A stretch of DNA of 64,000 bases. It comes from Litomosoides sigmodontis (Eukaryota; Nematoda; Chromadorea; Rhabditida; Onchocercidae). Shown piece by piece: positions 1 through 28,415 of this stretch. The DNA lies in assembly GCA_963070105.1 (NCBI GenBank), contig OY718808.1:7613398-7677397 (forward strand), written 5' to 3'. The notes beneath the pieces were generated by a model. It was not told the DNA's origin. It saw nothing but the letters and a program-made list of their open reading frames with translations, and searched no databases. Position 1 is the first letter of the stretch; each line of letters begins with the position of its first letter. Made by a program: the position numbers and the translations under genes.

Positions 1-2095
1 TCTACAAAGAGAGAAGTTTTCAGTGCATACGCTACACGCTTTTAAATTACTACTCTGCTGTTGCGCTCAGTTAGGGAAAGGAAAAGTGCTGATGAATTTC
101 GAAATATGAAAATTGTACAACATTGCTATACGAAACATTAGAAGAACAAATTGGCAAGTTAAATTTTTGAATAATTTGGGCTAATTTACCGGATGTTAAA
201 ATTTTCATCATTTTATAAGCTTTGTAAAAGGAATCTTCCTTCCCTGGCGTCATCGAATTACTTCGAATTTTGTCTATTTGTCCTGTTAGAAATCATCAGT
301 TTTCTCATGTAGCATCCATACTTGGATAGCTTTCAATGGCATAAGCCAAGCTGTCCTACATCTGTCCACATTTTCAGTGACGTTTTAGCTCAATCCCAGT
401 CCCAGTGATTTCTAAATTTATATAATCTACCAAAAGATGTTAGCATAAGACACGTCGTCATCATTGGAATCATTTTGCAAACACTTACCACACCACTTTT
501 ATCCTTTTTTTTACCTTTTCTTCTTTTTCTTTCTCACACTCTCCTTTTAAAGAACCTTTTCTATTTCAAATCCTTCCTTACTGGAACACTCACAAAAATC
601 CTTTGTCAGCCTTTGCTTTTGAATAATCCATAAATTACGATTTATGACTCTCATTTCGTGCAATCAGCAGGTATCCGACTGTGCACTTCTATGGTTCAGA
701 AGACATCGATCCAGACATCTGTTAGTTTTTCTGAAAAATTTAAACTGAACAAAAATTCATGCTGAGGTTACTTTAACAAGTGTTTCCTTATAAAATGAGA
801 ATAATACTTCAGTGAGCACATACGCATATTATTTATCAGCGATAATTTTTTAACACATTTCCACAGAGATATGAATACTTGTAGCGAAATATACGAATGC
901 ATTAGAATTTAAAATGTCACGAAGTTAAGACAGACAAGTAAAACCTGAATTCATCAATGTTGACATTAGTGTTTAAAACTATTGCTATGGGTAGCATTTA
1001 CAATTAATACAAAATAAAACAATGATTATATCTCCTAACTATAATTGCATTTGGAACATCTTCGTTAATATTTACTAATAAATTGTACTAGGGGATAGAA
1101 ATAGAGCCACACCGCATAGACTACCATTCCTACACACACCTAGAACTCATAACCTGATCCATCTAGTAAATTATTGGAAAAAATTTACTATCATCAATAC
1201 CACGCAAATACATGAAAATGGTACGTCAATATATTAAATTTTCGAAAATCGACATCAAATGAAATAAAATTTGTAACGCATGTAGAAAAACGCCAAATTG
1301 GCAAGAACACTTATTTCACTTTTACAAAAATGCCAATTCCATCTTCAAATCTCAATTTTCACAGAAATGATGGTAAAAAGCCACCGACTGATGACAATGG
1401 TAAAAATCGTAATTTTAAAATTTTCGAATTCTTGTGGGCAAATGTGAATTCTACGTAGAATTGATGCAAGCCATTTCACTTTTAAATCTTTTCCAGCAGT
1501 TTTATTCAAAACAGAAGATATTCAATTATGAGAGTAGAGAAAGTCAAAACATAACACAGGACAGCCAAACAAGGACGCGATGATTCCAAAGGAAAAAAAA
1601 TTAAAGACATAAACCCATACGAATTCAAAACTTCGAAATTTAAAGTATGCAACTTTTAAACATTCCGGAAATAAGCTTTCCACGTAGTAACTGAAAAAAA
1701 GTAACTGAAGCATGATCACCCAACTATCCGTTATACAAGAACTTTTTTTTGGAAAATTAGTAAACTGTCACATGAGGAATTCAGTCAGTTATAAAGTGCT
1801 CTAAATTTTGAAATATTTTAACTGTTATAACGTATTCGCCGAACACTAACATAAGAAGGCGAAATCTATCTATATAAAAAACCTAAAACAAGAATTACGA
1901 ACCATGAGAGAGAGCAAGAAACACACTTTTATAATGCAACACATGGAATGTCTCCTGCCTTAACTCTTTGAACCCACTCACAATGATAGAATAAAAAATT
2001 ACATGAAACTTGATACTTCTAAAACTGACAACGTAGCAAAACTAGGAAAAAAAGCATATCTGCAACATCAGTTTAACGGTTCAGTTTCACATTGG
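1..2095. other. Left-edge non-coding stretch
   Basis: No exon with a recognisable protein or consistent splice phase was seen on either strand. Its right part presumably holds the 3' UTR of the minus-strand RNA-binding gene that ends at 2096. Only short chance open frames occur. Confidence 0.5.
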
Positions 2096-5073
2096 TTAGT
2101 ACAAACGAGTTGGCTGAGGAAGCGGTTGTGCAGTAGGGTAAGCTGCTCCTGTAGCACTGGTATTCACTACATTAGCGTAGAAATGTGATGCTCCCGTTGT
2201 CGTAGGATAAGTTACTGTTGCCGTTGAAGTTGATACTAGAGGTGAATTCCTGAAATTTGGGAAAGAAATGAGACTTGCAACGAATTAGCATAAAAATTTT
2301 ATGGCGCCGATACAACTGCGAAAAATCGTCTGCAAACGTTTAAACGCAACGCCAAATACATGTTCTTGGGATTAAAGCCTGTGTTACAGACTGAAACGAC
2401 GGCGAACACGCTGCATCAACTTGAAAGTACACAGACAACTAACTCTCAATGAAAAACACAGTTCTCTTGTTAATGTCAATTACGAAATTTCGATAAAATA
2501 ACGTAAGTCAAGAGTGACCAAACAATTCTCCATAAATATCCTAAGCCTTGACTTCCCCACAACAGAAAACAATCTTATGCTTTCACGCAATATAAGCTAT
2601 TAGTTATACTCAAGCATTTGCATAAAATCTAAAGGCACTAGATGTATGTTGTTGTTGACCACTTGAAAAAAGAAATGGAGGTTATTGCAACTAACATAAT
2701 GACCTATATTATACAATCTAGTTAATGAACTGAAGAAATTTCGCGGCGATGATAATAAAAACCACCTGATATGTTGGAAAATAAGCATGAAATTAGCAAA
2801 GGTAATGGAAGTTCATTATCAAACTGCTCAGAAAATTGATAAAACTCGAGTTTAATTTACTTACAGATAAGCAAGAGAAATGTTAGAAAATTTCTAAGCT
2901 AGTATTATATTTTTCACCTGAGAGTCCATTGTTCAGCTAACCACAAAATAATCGCAAGGAATAATTCCTTTAGGATGCCACAAAATTTGAAGTATAGCTT
3001 ATCAGGCATGAAATCCTTACTACAAAACCTCGTAAAGGATAAGGAATGCTTCCTATTTTTACATAAACTATCGCTTACACTCATTTGCATACAATCTAAG
3101 GGCATTATATCATGTCACTACAATGTGGTTCAGGTGAAAGACAAACGAATATTTTTTATTTAGAATTTAGTTGCACGTCCGCGAAACGCTGCTAGCACAC
3201 CAACCCAATGTAAAACTTACGAACTCTTACTTGCTTTTCGAAACAACTACCAAATTTTATAGAAAATATGAAAAATTTGGACAGAACTGTTGAACGGTAT
3301 ACTGTAGAGCCGTTGGCGGGGGAGTGCTGTACACATTGTTGGTAGCATACGGAGCTTGAAGTGATGCAACTGATATTGATGGTAATGCATGAGCTCGTGC
3401 TTTTACTTCCTTTGTCAGTCGCTCTCGAAAATAAAAGTATTTCGTTCGTGATTCAATGTACTGCTCGTACAATGGAAACAGGTCACTAAAAGTATTAAAG
3501 TATTATTTTAGTATTTTTAAGACCTTTTTATTTTTTAAAAAAAAAAAAAGGTAAAAAAGGAAAAAACCGAGTGCACCATGATATTAATAGTAGTAGAAAG
3601 CAATACAAGAGATCTCCCCCTTTCCCCCTCCCCTGTATTAGTATGTAGCAATAAGTATAATTCTGTAACGGCGCAAAAAAGGTGAGTTGTGGAACGGAGT
3701 GTACACACAGTTGTAAACATAGCTCCTTTTCTCACCGTTTCAGACAACATAGGGAACTTTCAAAGCATCCGGAATATTTGATCATAATAAAATGTGATCT
3801 TCCAGCGATCAATATTAGAAACCACTAGTTGAATTTAGTTGTCCACTTTCAATATATGTTGTGAAATCAAAGGAAGTTTCAAAAATCTTTTCAAAGCAAG
3901 ATACAAAAATTTTACCTGTCCAAAGGTCGAGGTAATTCAGGGTCTGGATCAATCCGTACTCCGGCAGTACCCGAACTTGCAGAATATGCAAATACGCCGG
4001 GTGCAGCAGCTTCATGCCCTGGCGCATAAGATGGAGATTCTCCGGCGACGCTGCAAAAAAGTGAAAAACCGTGAAATATTCGAAGTGTTCATAACATCAT
4101 TAAAAATGATTTCTTACTATCTCTTCTTTTTCTTTGGCCTCCATCTCTGACTAAAAGTATCTACCCAGTAATTTACAAAGAGTCAGAACCAATTTCAGAG
4201 TACTAGATCCGGAAAAACGTACGCTCCATCCGCAATAAAACGTTTCTGTTCTGGGCCGGCTATACAAGTAGCATTAGCTGCACGTTTCAAATTAATATTT
4301 GCAGGATCACTTGGACATTGCGGGGTTTTGTGGTCCACTGCTCCACATCGATAACAGCGCTTATCCATGCCCGGTTCCTTCCGTAGTTTTGATGTTGACC
4401 TATAACTATTATGAATAAATTGACTTTACTATTTTCAGTATTGAAAAGAAAGGTCACTTCAGCGATCCAATAAATACATTTAGCCATTGTATTTTCCACA
4501 CCAGCTCTAAATATCTTGTATGATTGGTCACCTGACTTTGTTATTATAGAAATTAATCAGATAAAAACTTGAGGAAAGGCTACACACAACTGTACCTGTT
4601 GTATAACTTCACTATTGAAGTGAAACATTTTATTGAATAAATAATTTTCACGATATTTATAAAAAGTAAATGCTGCAAAAAGACCTTCGTATATTAATCG
4701 CTTTTCCCTCTAGGATATAACCGTCCAATTTCTCAATAGCTGTTCGGGCATCAGACTCCTCCGGTACGTGCTAAAAACGCATAAAATTTGACGATACGTT
4801 TGCACATAGAAAATTTTTCCAAATCAAACACACCTTTTACTTGTCCCCTGTACCGTTTCCAGCTCAACTCCAAACACTTACACAATGACAGATCAAATGT
4901 CTTATATTTTTTACCAAATCATCTTTTATAATCAAATCTTCCAAATTACGAACAACAAAGGCGTAATCCTTGATCACATCACATTCGTTAACTACAACGA
5001 ACTGGGAAAAAAGTTGGCGAAGTCGCATCGAATCAACGCCATCTGGTAAACCACCTACGAACAACTTCACCAT
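2096..5073 (-). CDS. rnp-1: RNP-1-like RNA-binding protein (RBM4/Lark family), single RRM plus CCHC zinc knuckle
   Basis: Six exons chain in phase: 5073-4954, 4770-4685, 4399-4223, 4050-3916, 3485-3303, 2249-2096, giving 284 residues. Residues 2-70 form one RRM (RNP2-like KLFVGGL, RNP1-like DYAFVHV). A CX2CX4HX4C knuckle follows at C84, C87, H92 and C97, preceded by STSKLRKEPGM, which resembles the linker before the knuckle in RBM4/Lark. The C-terminal half is low-complexity, rich in Ala, Pro, Ser, Thr and Tyr. Insect Lark and vertebrate RBM4 carry two RRMs; only one is found here and no RRM exon lies upstream, matching my recollection of C. elegans RNP-1. The family binds RNA and regulates splicing or translation. 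The ATG sits 10 bases behind a ttttcag acceptor, so the mRNA is probably trans-spliced or has a 5' UTR exon. The target RNAs cannot be told from sequence. Confidence 0.88.
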
Positions 5074-5083
5074 TATTGGATTC

Positions 5084-5739
5084 CTGAAAATGCTCATCAG
5101 AATCTGTTAATTTCTAAATTCTACCAAAAAATGAGCACTTCTACAGTTATAACGTTAATGTATTCAGCAAGATACATAAAAGAATTATAATCCTATCCTA
5201 TTATAACATTACTTATACAAACTTCGAAAATTCATGGTTCCTCAATATTCATAAAACATTCTTTTGCTCTCTGTTGAACATTTGAACCGATTCAACTGTA
5301 ATACTCTAACCTTATAAAATCATCCCTCTTCCTCTATTTGTCCCTCGGTCTACAGTTGAGCAAATAAAGTCACTTTCCAATGATGGAAACATATATGAAA
5401 AACGAACAAAAAGTTAAAATGAATCGATTTAACGAAAATCTCGATGCAAGCATATTGAGAGAACAATGCCAAAAGAGCACATTATAACATATTGTATAAA
5501 AGTCATAATCAAAAAATTGTGTCCCACTCACGAAAGAGTCATCGTCACACACGAAAAATTTAAGTAGTGAAAACCAGTCAGTTTTCTACTCCATAATTTT
5601 TCTTTATATCATATTTTTTTTCACAGAACGTGGATGGTTCACCAAAAGTTAACTCCAGAACATCGACGACAACGACAAACCAAGCAATTTTTTTCAACAA
5701 TACTCTGTTAATAAAAAATCTTCGGAAATTTTCTTCGAT
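5084..5739. other. Gap between dpy-30 stop and rnp-1 acceptor
   Basis: About 650 bases without recognisable exons, containing the dpy-30 3' UTR and the ttttcag acceptor just upstream of the rnp-1 start. The two genes share a strand, so an operon is possible, but the spacing is larger than usual for C. elegans operons and I see no decisive signal. Confidence 0.4.
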
Positions 5740-6801
5740 TCAATGGCTGGATTCATTTGGCTGCTGCTGTTGTTGCTGAGTGAATGACGTCGAGAAACGA
5801 TCTTTCTCCTTCAACAAATAGTTGGCCAGGTATTCTATGGGATTTGGTGGACGTTCTTTGGCCAATGCTCCTAAAGCTTGCAGCAGAATTGGAACAACAG
5901 TTTGATCGAGATATTGGCGTGTCGGGATAGTAGTAGTAGCTGTTGTCGCAGTATCACCACTTCCACTTTCTAAACCAGCCTAAAAGCCAGAAAAAATCAA
6001 GCAATAGAAATAAGACCTGCTGCGCATACCTCTCCAAGCAATAGTAGCGCCATGATGTTTTAAAAGCTTTAATTACAGCGATAAAAAACGCATACAAAAT
6101 GAGTGTACACACCAATACTGCATTTTTAAAACCATTGGTGCGGAAAAATATCTGATTTTCATATAGAAAAGGTTGCAGGGAAGAGGCATAAAGATTACAA
6201 AAGTGAAGTGGAATGCAAGCCAAATAATTATACCTGAGAAGCATCCTTCTTTTCCGACTCTGCATTTGATTCAGTGTTTTCGGAAGTAGCTGAAGGATGA
6301 GACAGTGTACTATCAACTGCTTTCGCTGCCTCTTCTTGAGCTGGTGCTTCTTCCTAAAATGTCACAGCTCCTATAACGCACTAACGCCATAATGCACTAG
6401 AATGCACTAACGTGCACTGCTAAACAAAAGCAACCCAAACAGGGAAAGAACTACGACGGTTGGGTGAACACACTACGAACATGTCCTCTAATGGACGGGT
6501 GCAATATTCTTGTCTGGGATAAAGAAACCAAAGGTGATTTGATACATTGGACACGTAGTTGCTTTACACCGCCTTATACTTTTTTTAGGTAATATGTTAT
6601 CGGAACATCAACTCTGAAGTCGTGAGCGAAAACCATATCTGTTTCCCGAAATGGTCAACAAGTTTATTGAAACTTAAATTTTCAATTTAAAATCACAACC
6701 TTTTTTGCTTCCTCAACTTTTTGTTGCTGCATTTCTTCGACCTGCTCCTTCATCTGCTCTGATTCAGCTGTAGGCATTTCCGTTACTTCCATGGCGGACA
6801 T
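5740..6801 (-). CDS. dpy-30: DPY-30, core subunit of COMPASS/MLL histone H3K4 methyltransferase complexes
   Basis: Three exons in phase 0: 6801-6700, 6353-6234, 5979-5740; 153 residues. The C-terminal exon carries the Dpy-30 dimerisation motif from about residue 94 ([20 protein letters not shown], then [17 protein letters not shown]), which is near-identical to the family. By family knowledge it docks on an ASH2L-type helix and supports H3K4 methylation; in C. elegans it is needed for dosage compensation. The first 93 residues are acidic, Glu/Gln/Ala-rich and probably disordered. The tail after the motif has six Gln (142-147) and ends NESSH. The start was chosen as the first ATG in frame; a weak cctcag acceptor lies one base before it. 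It is divergent from the BLTP2 gene, with about 1.5 kb between the starts. Confidence 0.95.
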
Positions 6802-8344
6802 TCTGAGGCGTCGAACAACTACAATCACAGAGCGTAAGTCCGCATAAATTTCACATAAAAAGACGTCGTAAAGAACATTCAGAACTTCACAACTAACCGT
6901 CTACATGTGTGAATCAAGAGATACGGCAAAATTTACCTGAATATCCCAGGTAAAAAAAACACCCACGCCACCAACCTTACACACAACTCGACCGACTAAG
7001 AACGAACTATGGAGCTGACAGAGAAATCAGCCTGGACAAGAAATAATAGCAATCGTTATGAAATAGTTCCGTCTCCCATGTTGTCGGAACGACTTTATTA
7101 ATCGCTGATATCCTGATATCCCCTCTTGTCATTCCGTATACTCAGATATGCTAATGCGCGTAGTTGGAAAAGTCTCCCAGTTCACGCCATCACTGTTGCT
7201 CCTTGTAAAACTCGTATTTCATGTGTGCTGCACTCACTGATCCTTTATTCGTGATATTGGTTTTTCAGCAACACTCATGATGAATATGTCGCCTTCTTTT
7301 CTGTTTGAACTGCCATTGTTGCAAACGGATGATTATCCCTTCCCTCATTAGTATAAATGTTGAAATTTGAGCTCAGACTAATGTATTAAATGAAAATCTC
7401 TCTCCTCCCTTCCCACTTTTCTGCCATCTCAAACGGACTTGTGATGAAAATATAATCAGTGTGCTGATGTCATCAATGGCATCAAAACATATGCACAATT
7501 AAATGCTTGAATGAACTTGAAATTTTTTTTTGTTTATGAAAGTAAGCACAGATATGCTAATTAATATTTAAAAATGTATCTGCGTAAATTGATTATGATA
7601 TGAGAAATAGCATTTAATTGAAGTGTCATTCATTGAAATTGGAGTGTAATGAAGATAATTGTTGCAGAAAAAAAAAAATATTTCTTAACTATACCGTTAC
7701 ACAGTATCCAGCCACTGTTCATCGTGATGATTTTTAAATAATGATTCTACACTCCAATTTCTTAAAAATTAATTTATTCAAATTTATCGCTTCAAAATAA
7801 TCATAATTTATCAAACTTTCTACACACAAGGAAGTTAGTGATTTTGGGAGCAGTTGATGCATCTTAAGATATGTGGAAAAAAGAGGAGTGAAGTGAATCG
7901 AAATTTATTCATTGTGAATTAGACTTAGTATATACTGTAAGATTTGAAATGGAAAGTGAAAACTTCGAAAATGCGTTCAATGGATAATTGGTGCATTACC
8001 CTGTAATATACAGAAATTGATAAGTAATGCTGTCGTTTCAGTAATCGAAAATGTTGGGGATGAGAGTCTGATTATTTGATTCTAAATTATGAAAACTTTG
8101 GACGGCAATTGGGGCGGAATATTGTTGGTAGAATTTGGACTATTCAATAATTGAATAATTTCACTAGTAATTTCATGCTGCTAATGGAAAGGAAAAACTC
8201 CTTTCCACTGCTGCTGCTTTTTTCAATAATCCAGCAATATTTGCTTTTTCGGTTCCAAATATTTTTTTCTTTCCAGTTCGGGTGATTAATGAAGAACACT
8301 CAATCGGAGATCGGATTGTATTATCCATCTAATAACAGACAGAT
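6802..8344. promoter_or_regulatory. Divergent intergenic region, presumed promoters of dpy-30 and BLTP2
   Basis: The 1.54 kb between the two divergent start codons contains no convincing exon. It is AT-rich with several A/T runs. By position it should contain the promoters of both genes; no specific element is claimed. Confidence 0.45.
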
Positions 8345-24830
<16,486 letters not shown>

Positions 24831-25051
24831 TACTTGCTTTTCTCCAGTGAGTCAAAGGCACCTTAAGTTTGGTTGATGCTGCTAATGTACTTTGTACAAT
24901 ATTTATTTGCCAAAGCTGCAATTCTGTTATCTCAACTACTGTTAATAAAGCGCATATCAGTGCATAAATAGCAATAACAAATCAGTATAAATATAAGGTG
25001 CTGTGTGACTTGACAACAGTGTTATGGACACATTATTAATGAAAAGAAATC
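24831..25051. terminator. Convergent 3' ends with crossed poly(A) signals
   Basis: These 221 bases separate the stop codons of BLTP2 (+) and MRPS2 (-). AATAAA on the plus strand is at 24944-24949. AATAAA on the minus strand is at 24907-24902. Each signal lies beyond the other, so the two 3' UTRs would overlap by several tens of bases if these hexamers are used. Confidence 0.6.
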
Positions 25052-26733
25052 CTATACAACGTCAGGCTCAACAAGTGCCGACTGCCGTGCTTCTTTTCCC
25101 ATTTTGATCGCTTTAACAAAAAAATCCATGAAATACTCTATACTGGACGTTGAATCATCATTTCCAGGAATCGGATATGTAATATATGTGGGGTCAGCGT
25201 TGGAGTCCACTATACCAACTGTTGGAATTACCATTTTTGCTGCTTCTCGCACTGCTGGATGCGTTTCTAATACCTACAATATTTTTCCTGTGCAAAAATT
25301 CTCAAAGTGCTTCTTTCATATACTCCAAAAAAATAACTCGTACTACATTCTATGGAATTCTAATTTATGAAAATCTGAATGTCGTGCCGTAGAAAATTTC
25401 TCCATGTATAAAACCGAAAGAATAGAGAAGCGAATGGCAAAGTATTTGATGAAGTAATCTATGGAGTCGCTTAAAATATAGCCTTGCAGGTCTTGAAGAT
25501 CACATCGACGGATGGCTTTTTGCTCGTTATGTGGTTTTTCCTTTTCTTATTAATCTTATCAGACAATCAGTCTCTCTGAATGTGTCATTTAGCAACAAAG
25601 TGAATTAGGGGTGATTAGGATATGATCAAAAATCCGGAAAATGAGCAAACCGATGTTAATGTCGACAGAAAAATGATCGTGTCAGGTAAACGTACGGGCG
25701 CACCAAATAATGCTTTAGCGTTAAGTAGAGTATCTGCTTTCCAACTACGTATGTGCGCAAATTCGTTTATTTCTAGAGCTTTTCGCTCAACCATTAACAT
25801 ATTATTTCTGAAAGAGCAAATATTACACTAACAATATAACTTCAAAAACAGCTCTGAAGGAAGTGATTTATTGTAGCACAAAACTTTCGCCTTCTTCACT
25901 AATTAATTTCAGTTAAGTCAGTTTTGCTCACTTTTCTGAAGTTATGAACAGAAACATTCCACCACGCATTGCTATATGAGCGATAAAATTTAACGCAGTA
26001 ATCAAACATTCACGCGTTTTCTGTAAATCAAAAATGCAAACACCTAGACGTTCACCAAATAATGACCACTTCATTTTTTCGTTCACTGTTCCAACCTGAA
26101 AAAATGGCATTGCGAGTTTGACTTTATGAAGAAACATTCCTAAATGAAATCTCGTAAAAAGCGTCTTAGACTGAAAATACGATTCTTGGCAATATGATTT
26201 CTTTTTATTACTATGTGCAAAGTGTTACGAACTTACTTTGTGGCCATAGTGTATTCGTGCATGGAATAAATCATCTATTGTTATCATTTTCTTGAAACCA
26301 AAATAATCTTTCTCCTTCAAATTATCATCCATGTAATCCCTGGAACAAAAATATTTTTCCGAATATCACAAGTAACCAATACTTTCAGTTTCGGCAGATG
26401 TTCAAGATTGAGCTTACGCTTTCCATGATGTTAAAATGCCACATTACTTTCAGCAAAAAAAAAAAAACACAAAAGGCAAAGCATGTCAAAAAGGAATTTG
26501 CAAAAGCCATAGGAGATATAGTCCGGAAAATGAAGTAAAAAACTTCGACCAGCTCGCCAAAAAACTGCCTAACATCGGTGTAATAAAAAAAAGGTCACTC
26601 ACAGAAGAACATTCGGATGGACGGTGGCCTTCTCAAGCAAATCAGCATTCGGCTCTTCTCCCACTGATGCATGGAACCGTAAAAAGTACCGAGATGTTAC
26701 ACCAAATCTTTGAAGAAATACAGATTTGGACAT
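25052..26733 (-). CDS. mrps-2: Mitochondrial small-subunit ribosomal protein uS2m (MRPS2)
   Basis: Five exons in phase: 26733-26603, 26339-26237, 26095-25932, 25807-25651, 25273-25052; 258 residues. Family hallmarks in order are FHARIHYGHK, GVCIFDLQKT with ALNFIAHIAMRGG, ALFGAPVRLPDTIIF, and MVIPTVGIVDSNADP with ITYPIPGNDD, as in S2 proteins. The first exon reads MSKSVFLQRFGVTSRYFLRF, a basic amphipathic start typical of a mitochondrial presequence. It acts in the mitoribosomal small subunit. An earlier ATG at 26814 is in another frame and was not used. The gene is convergent with BLTP2, with only 221 bases between stop codons. Confidence 0.95.
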
Positions 26734-28415
26734 GACACCAACAATCTACTCCGCTTAAGATTCACTCGTCTTCGTTTTAAATAGCTGTAAAACCTTGCAA
26801 AAAAATCCTCCATGGAAGATGGTGAATTCATCAAAAATTAGCAAATAATATAACGACCTACGGCCTCGAGAGTAGTGCCGACTAGGGTAAAAATCCACAC
26901 ACTCACTAGACTTATTGGTTTAATCGAATTACTTAAATACTTCAAAATCCTACAATTCAGCTTTACGAAAAAAAGTTATAAAGAGCTTCAGCTTCAGCAC
27001 ACCTGACTTCTCATATATTTCCAACTTTTCTTCTCCTGGTCAGCAAGAAAAAGATAGGCAATTTTAGCGGTCCTCAATTTCAATGATTCGATTCATTCGT
27101 CACTAACGACGATAAACATTGCGCCTGCTTATCGCAACAAAACCGGTCGCCGATAGTACATATTTTATTTCAATACTACATTAGTAATATCCAGAAAAAG
27201 AATTGCACAGATATGAAAGAACATCATAATAGGCTAGTACCACGCATTACTGTTTGCATTCTCCCTAGCACCAATGACTATGACGATTGACAAATCTGCT
27301 CGTTTCTCACGTAAGTAATTTTCCATACATAACTAACGTGCCACTTACGGAACAATGAAAGCGAAGAACTAGGAATAACAAATTTCATCACCAAGCAAAT
27401 TAAAACATCCAAAGTAAAAAGCTATAAAGTGCTATTATTCCTCAAAAAATATTGTTGGTCAAAAAAATGCAGCTGAACAAGATTTTCAGATGGAAATAAA
27501 AAAGCAGCATATTTCGTACGCCGAGGAAGCCTCATCAGAAATAAAAGCAAAAATTTCTATAAAACATAAATTTCTATGTAGCAATAACAATTTCTAAAGA
27601 AAATAGGATAATATCTGATATGTAAACCATATTTCACAATTCAATACGCTGTAGCACATTTTTATAATAGTAGCACCGAATAGAGCAGTCACCACAGAGG
27701 ATCTTTATAAATGTGGAAACTAATGAAAATCGACTAGTTTTCCCTAAATTTAGAATTCCAGTTACAAGAAAATGAAACAAATCTGTAATCCAGCTATCAT
27801 ATTGTGCATGGAAACATATTATCATAAAAAAAAATGTACTGCGTTCCGTATTGCTGTCGAAACTAAATTTCAGATATAATTCTAATGTAAACCTGAATAT
27901 AGCATTCCGCCATGAATACAATTTATTTCTTCACAAGAAGCGAAAGTCAGTTGTATCAAAAAAAAAACAATTACGTATAATAGTGAATATCAGATTTAAT
28001 GAATATTATATTTTGTGGAAGAATATAGCACCTAGCAACTTTAAATTAATGTAAAAAAAACTACGAATAAGGAAAAAATCTATCGCTGCTGTAATCGGTC
28101 AAGTAATTTTGAGCAAAGGATACATACACGATGAGTCGCCATTGAATACAAAATCGATTTGAGACTGAAAAATGAAGGTGTAGGCTAAAAGAAATAAAAA
28201 AATATCCTTACTACAATATCCACACGGATTGAGATTAAATGACTAAACTATGGTCGGCAAATTAAGAGAACAGACCGAGTTCAAAGACAGTGTCGTTTTC
28301 ACTACATTGTGATTCTACTAAAGTTATCGATCAAAGTCTTGAAAAAAAATGCAATTATATAAAGACAAATGTGACTCTTTTTTCCTTCTATAAATTTAAA
28401 TCATAAATGAAATCA
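26734..28415. other. Intergenic region between NAA35 and MRPS2
   Basis: 1.68 kb with no recognisable exon. Two slightly GC-richer patches (about 26855-26905 and 27085-27150) have no long frame and may belong to the MRPS2 promoter. The NAA35 3' UTR should lie at the right end. Confidence 0.45.

Noticed and set aside
5084..5600. A missing first RRM exon for the RNP-1-like gene
   Set aside because: All three minus frames were read and no RNP motifs were found.
26697..26814. Upstream ATG at 26814 as an alternative MRPS2 start
   Set aside because: It is in a different frame and stops after 26697; the ATG at 26733 gives a mitochondrial presequence and correct phase.
26916..26940. Spliced-leader-like string ggtttaatcgaattac
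   Set aside because: Only the first eight bases agree with nematode SL1; the rest and the downstream donor do not.
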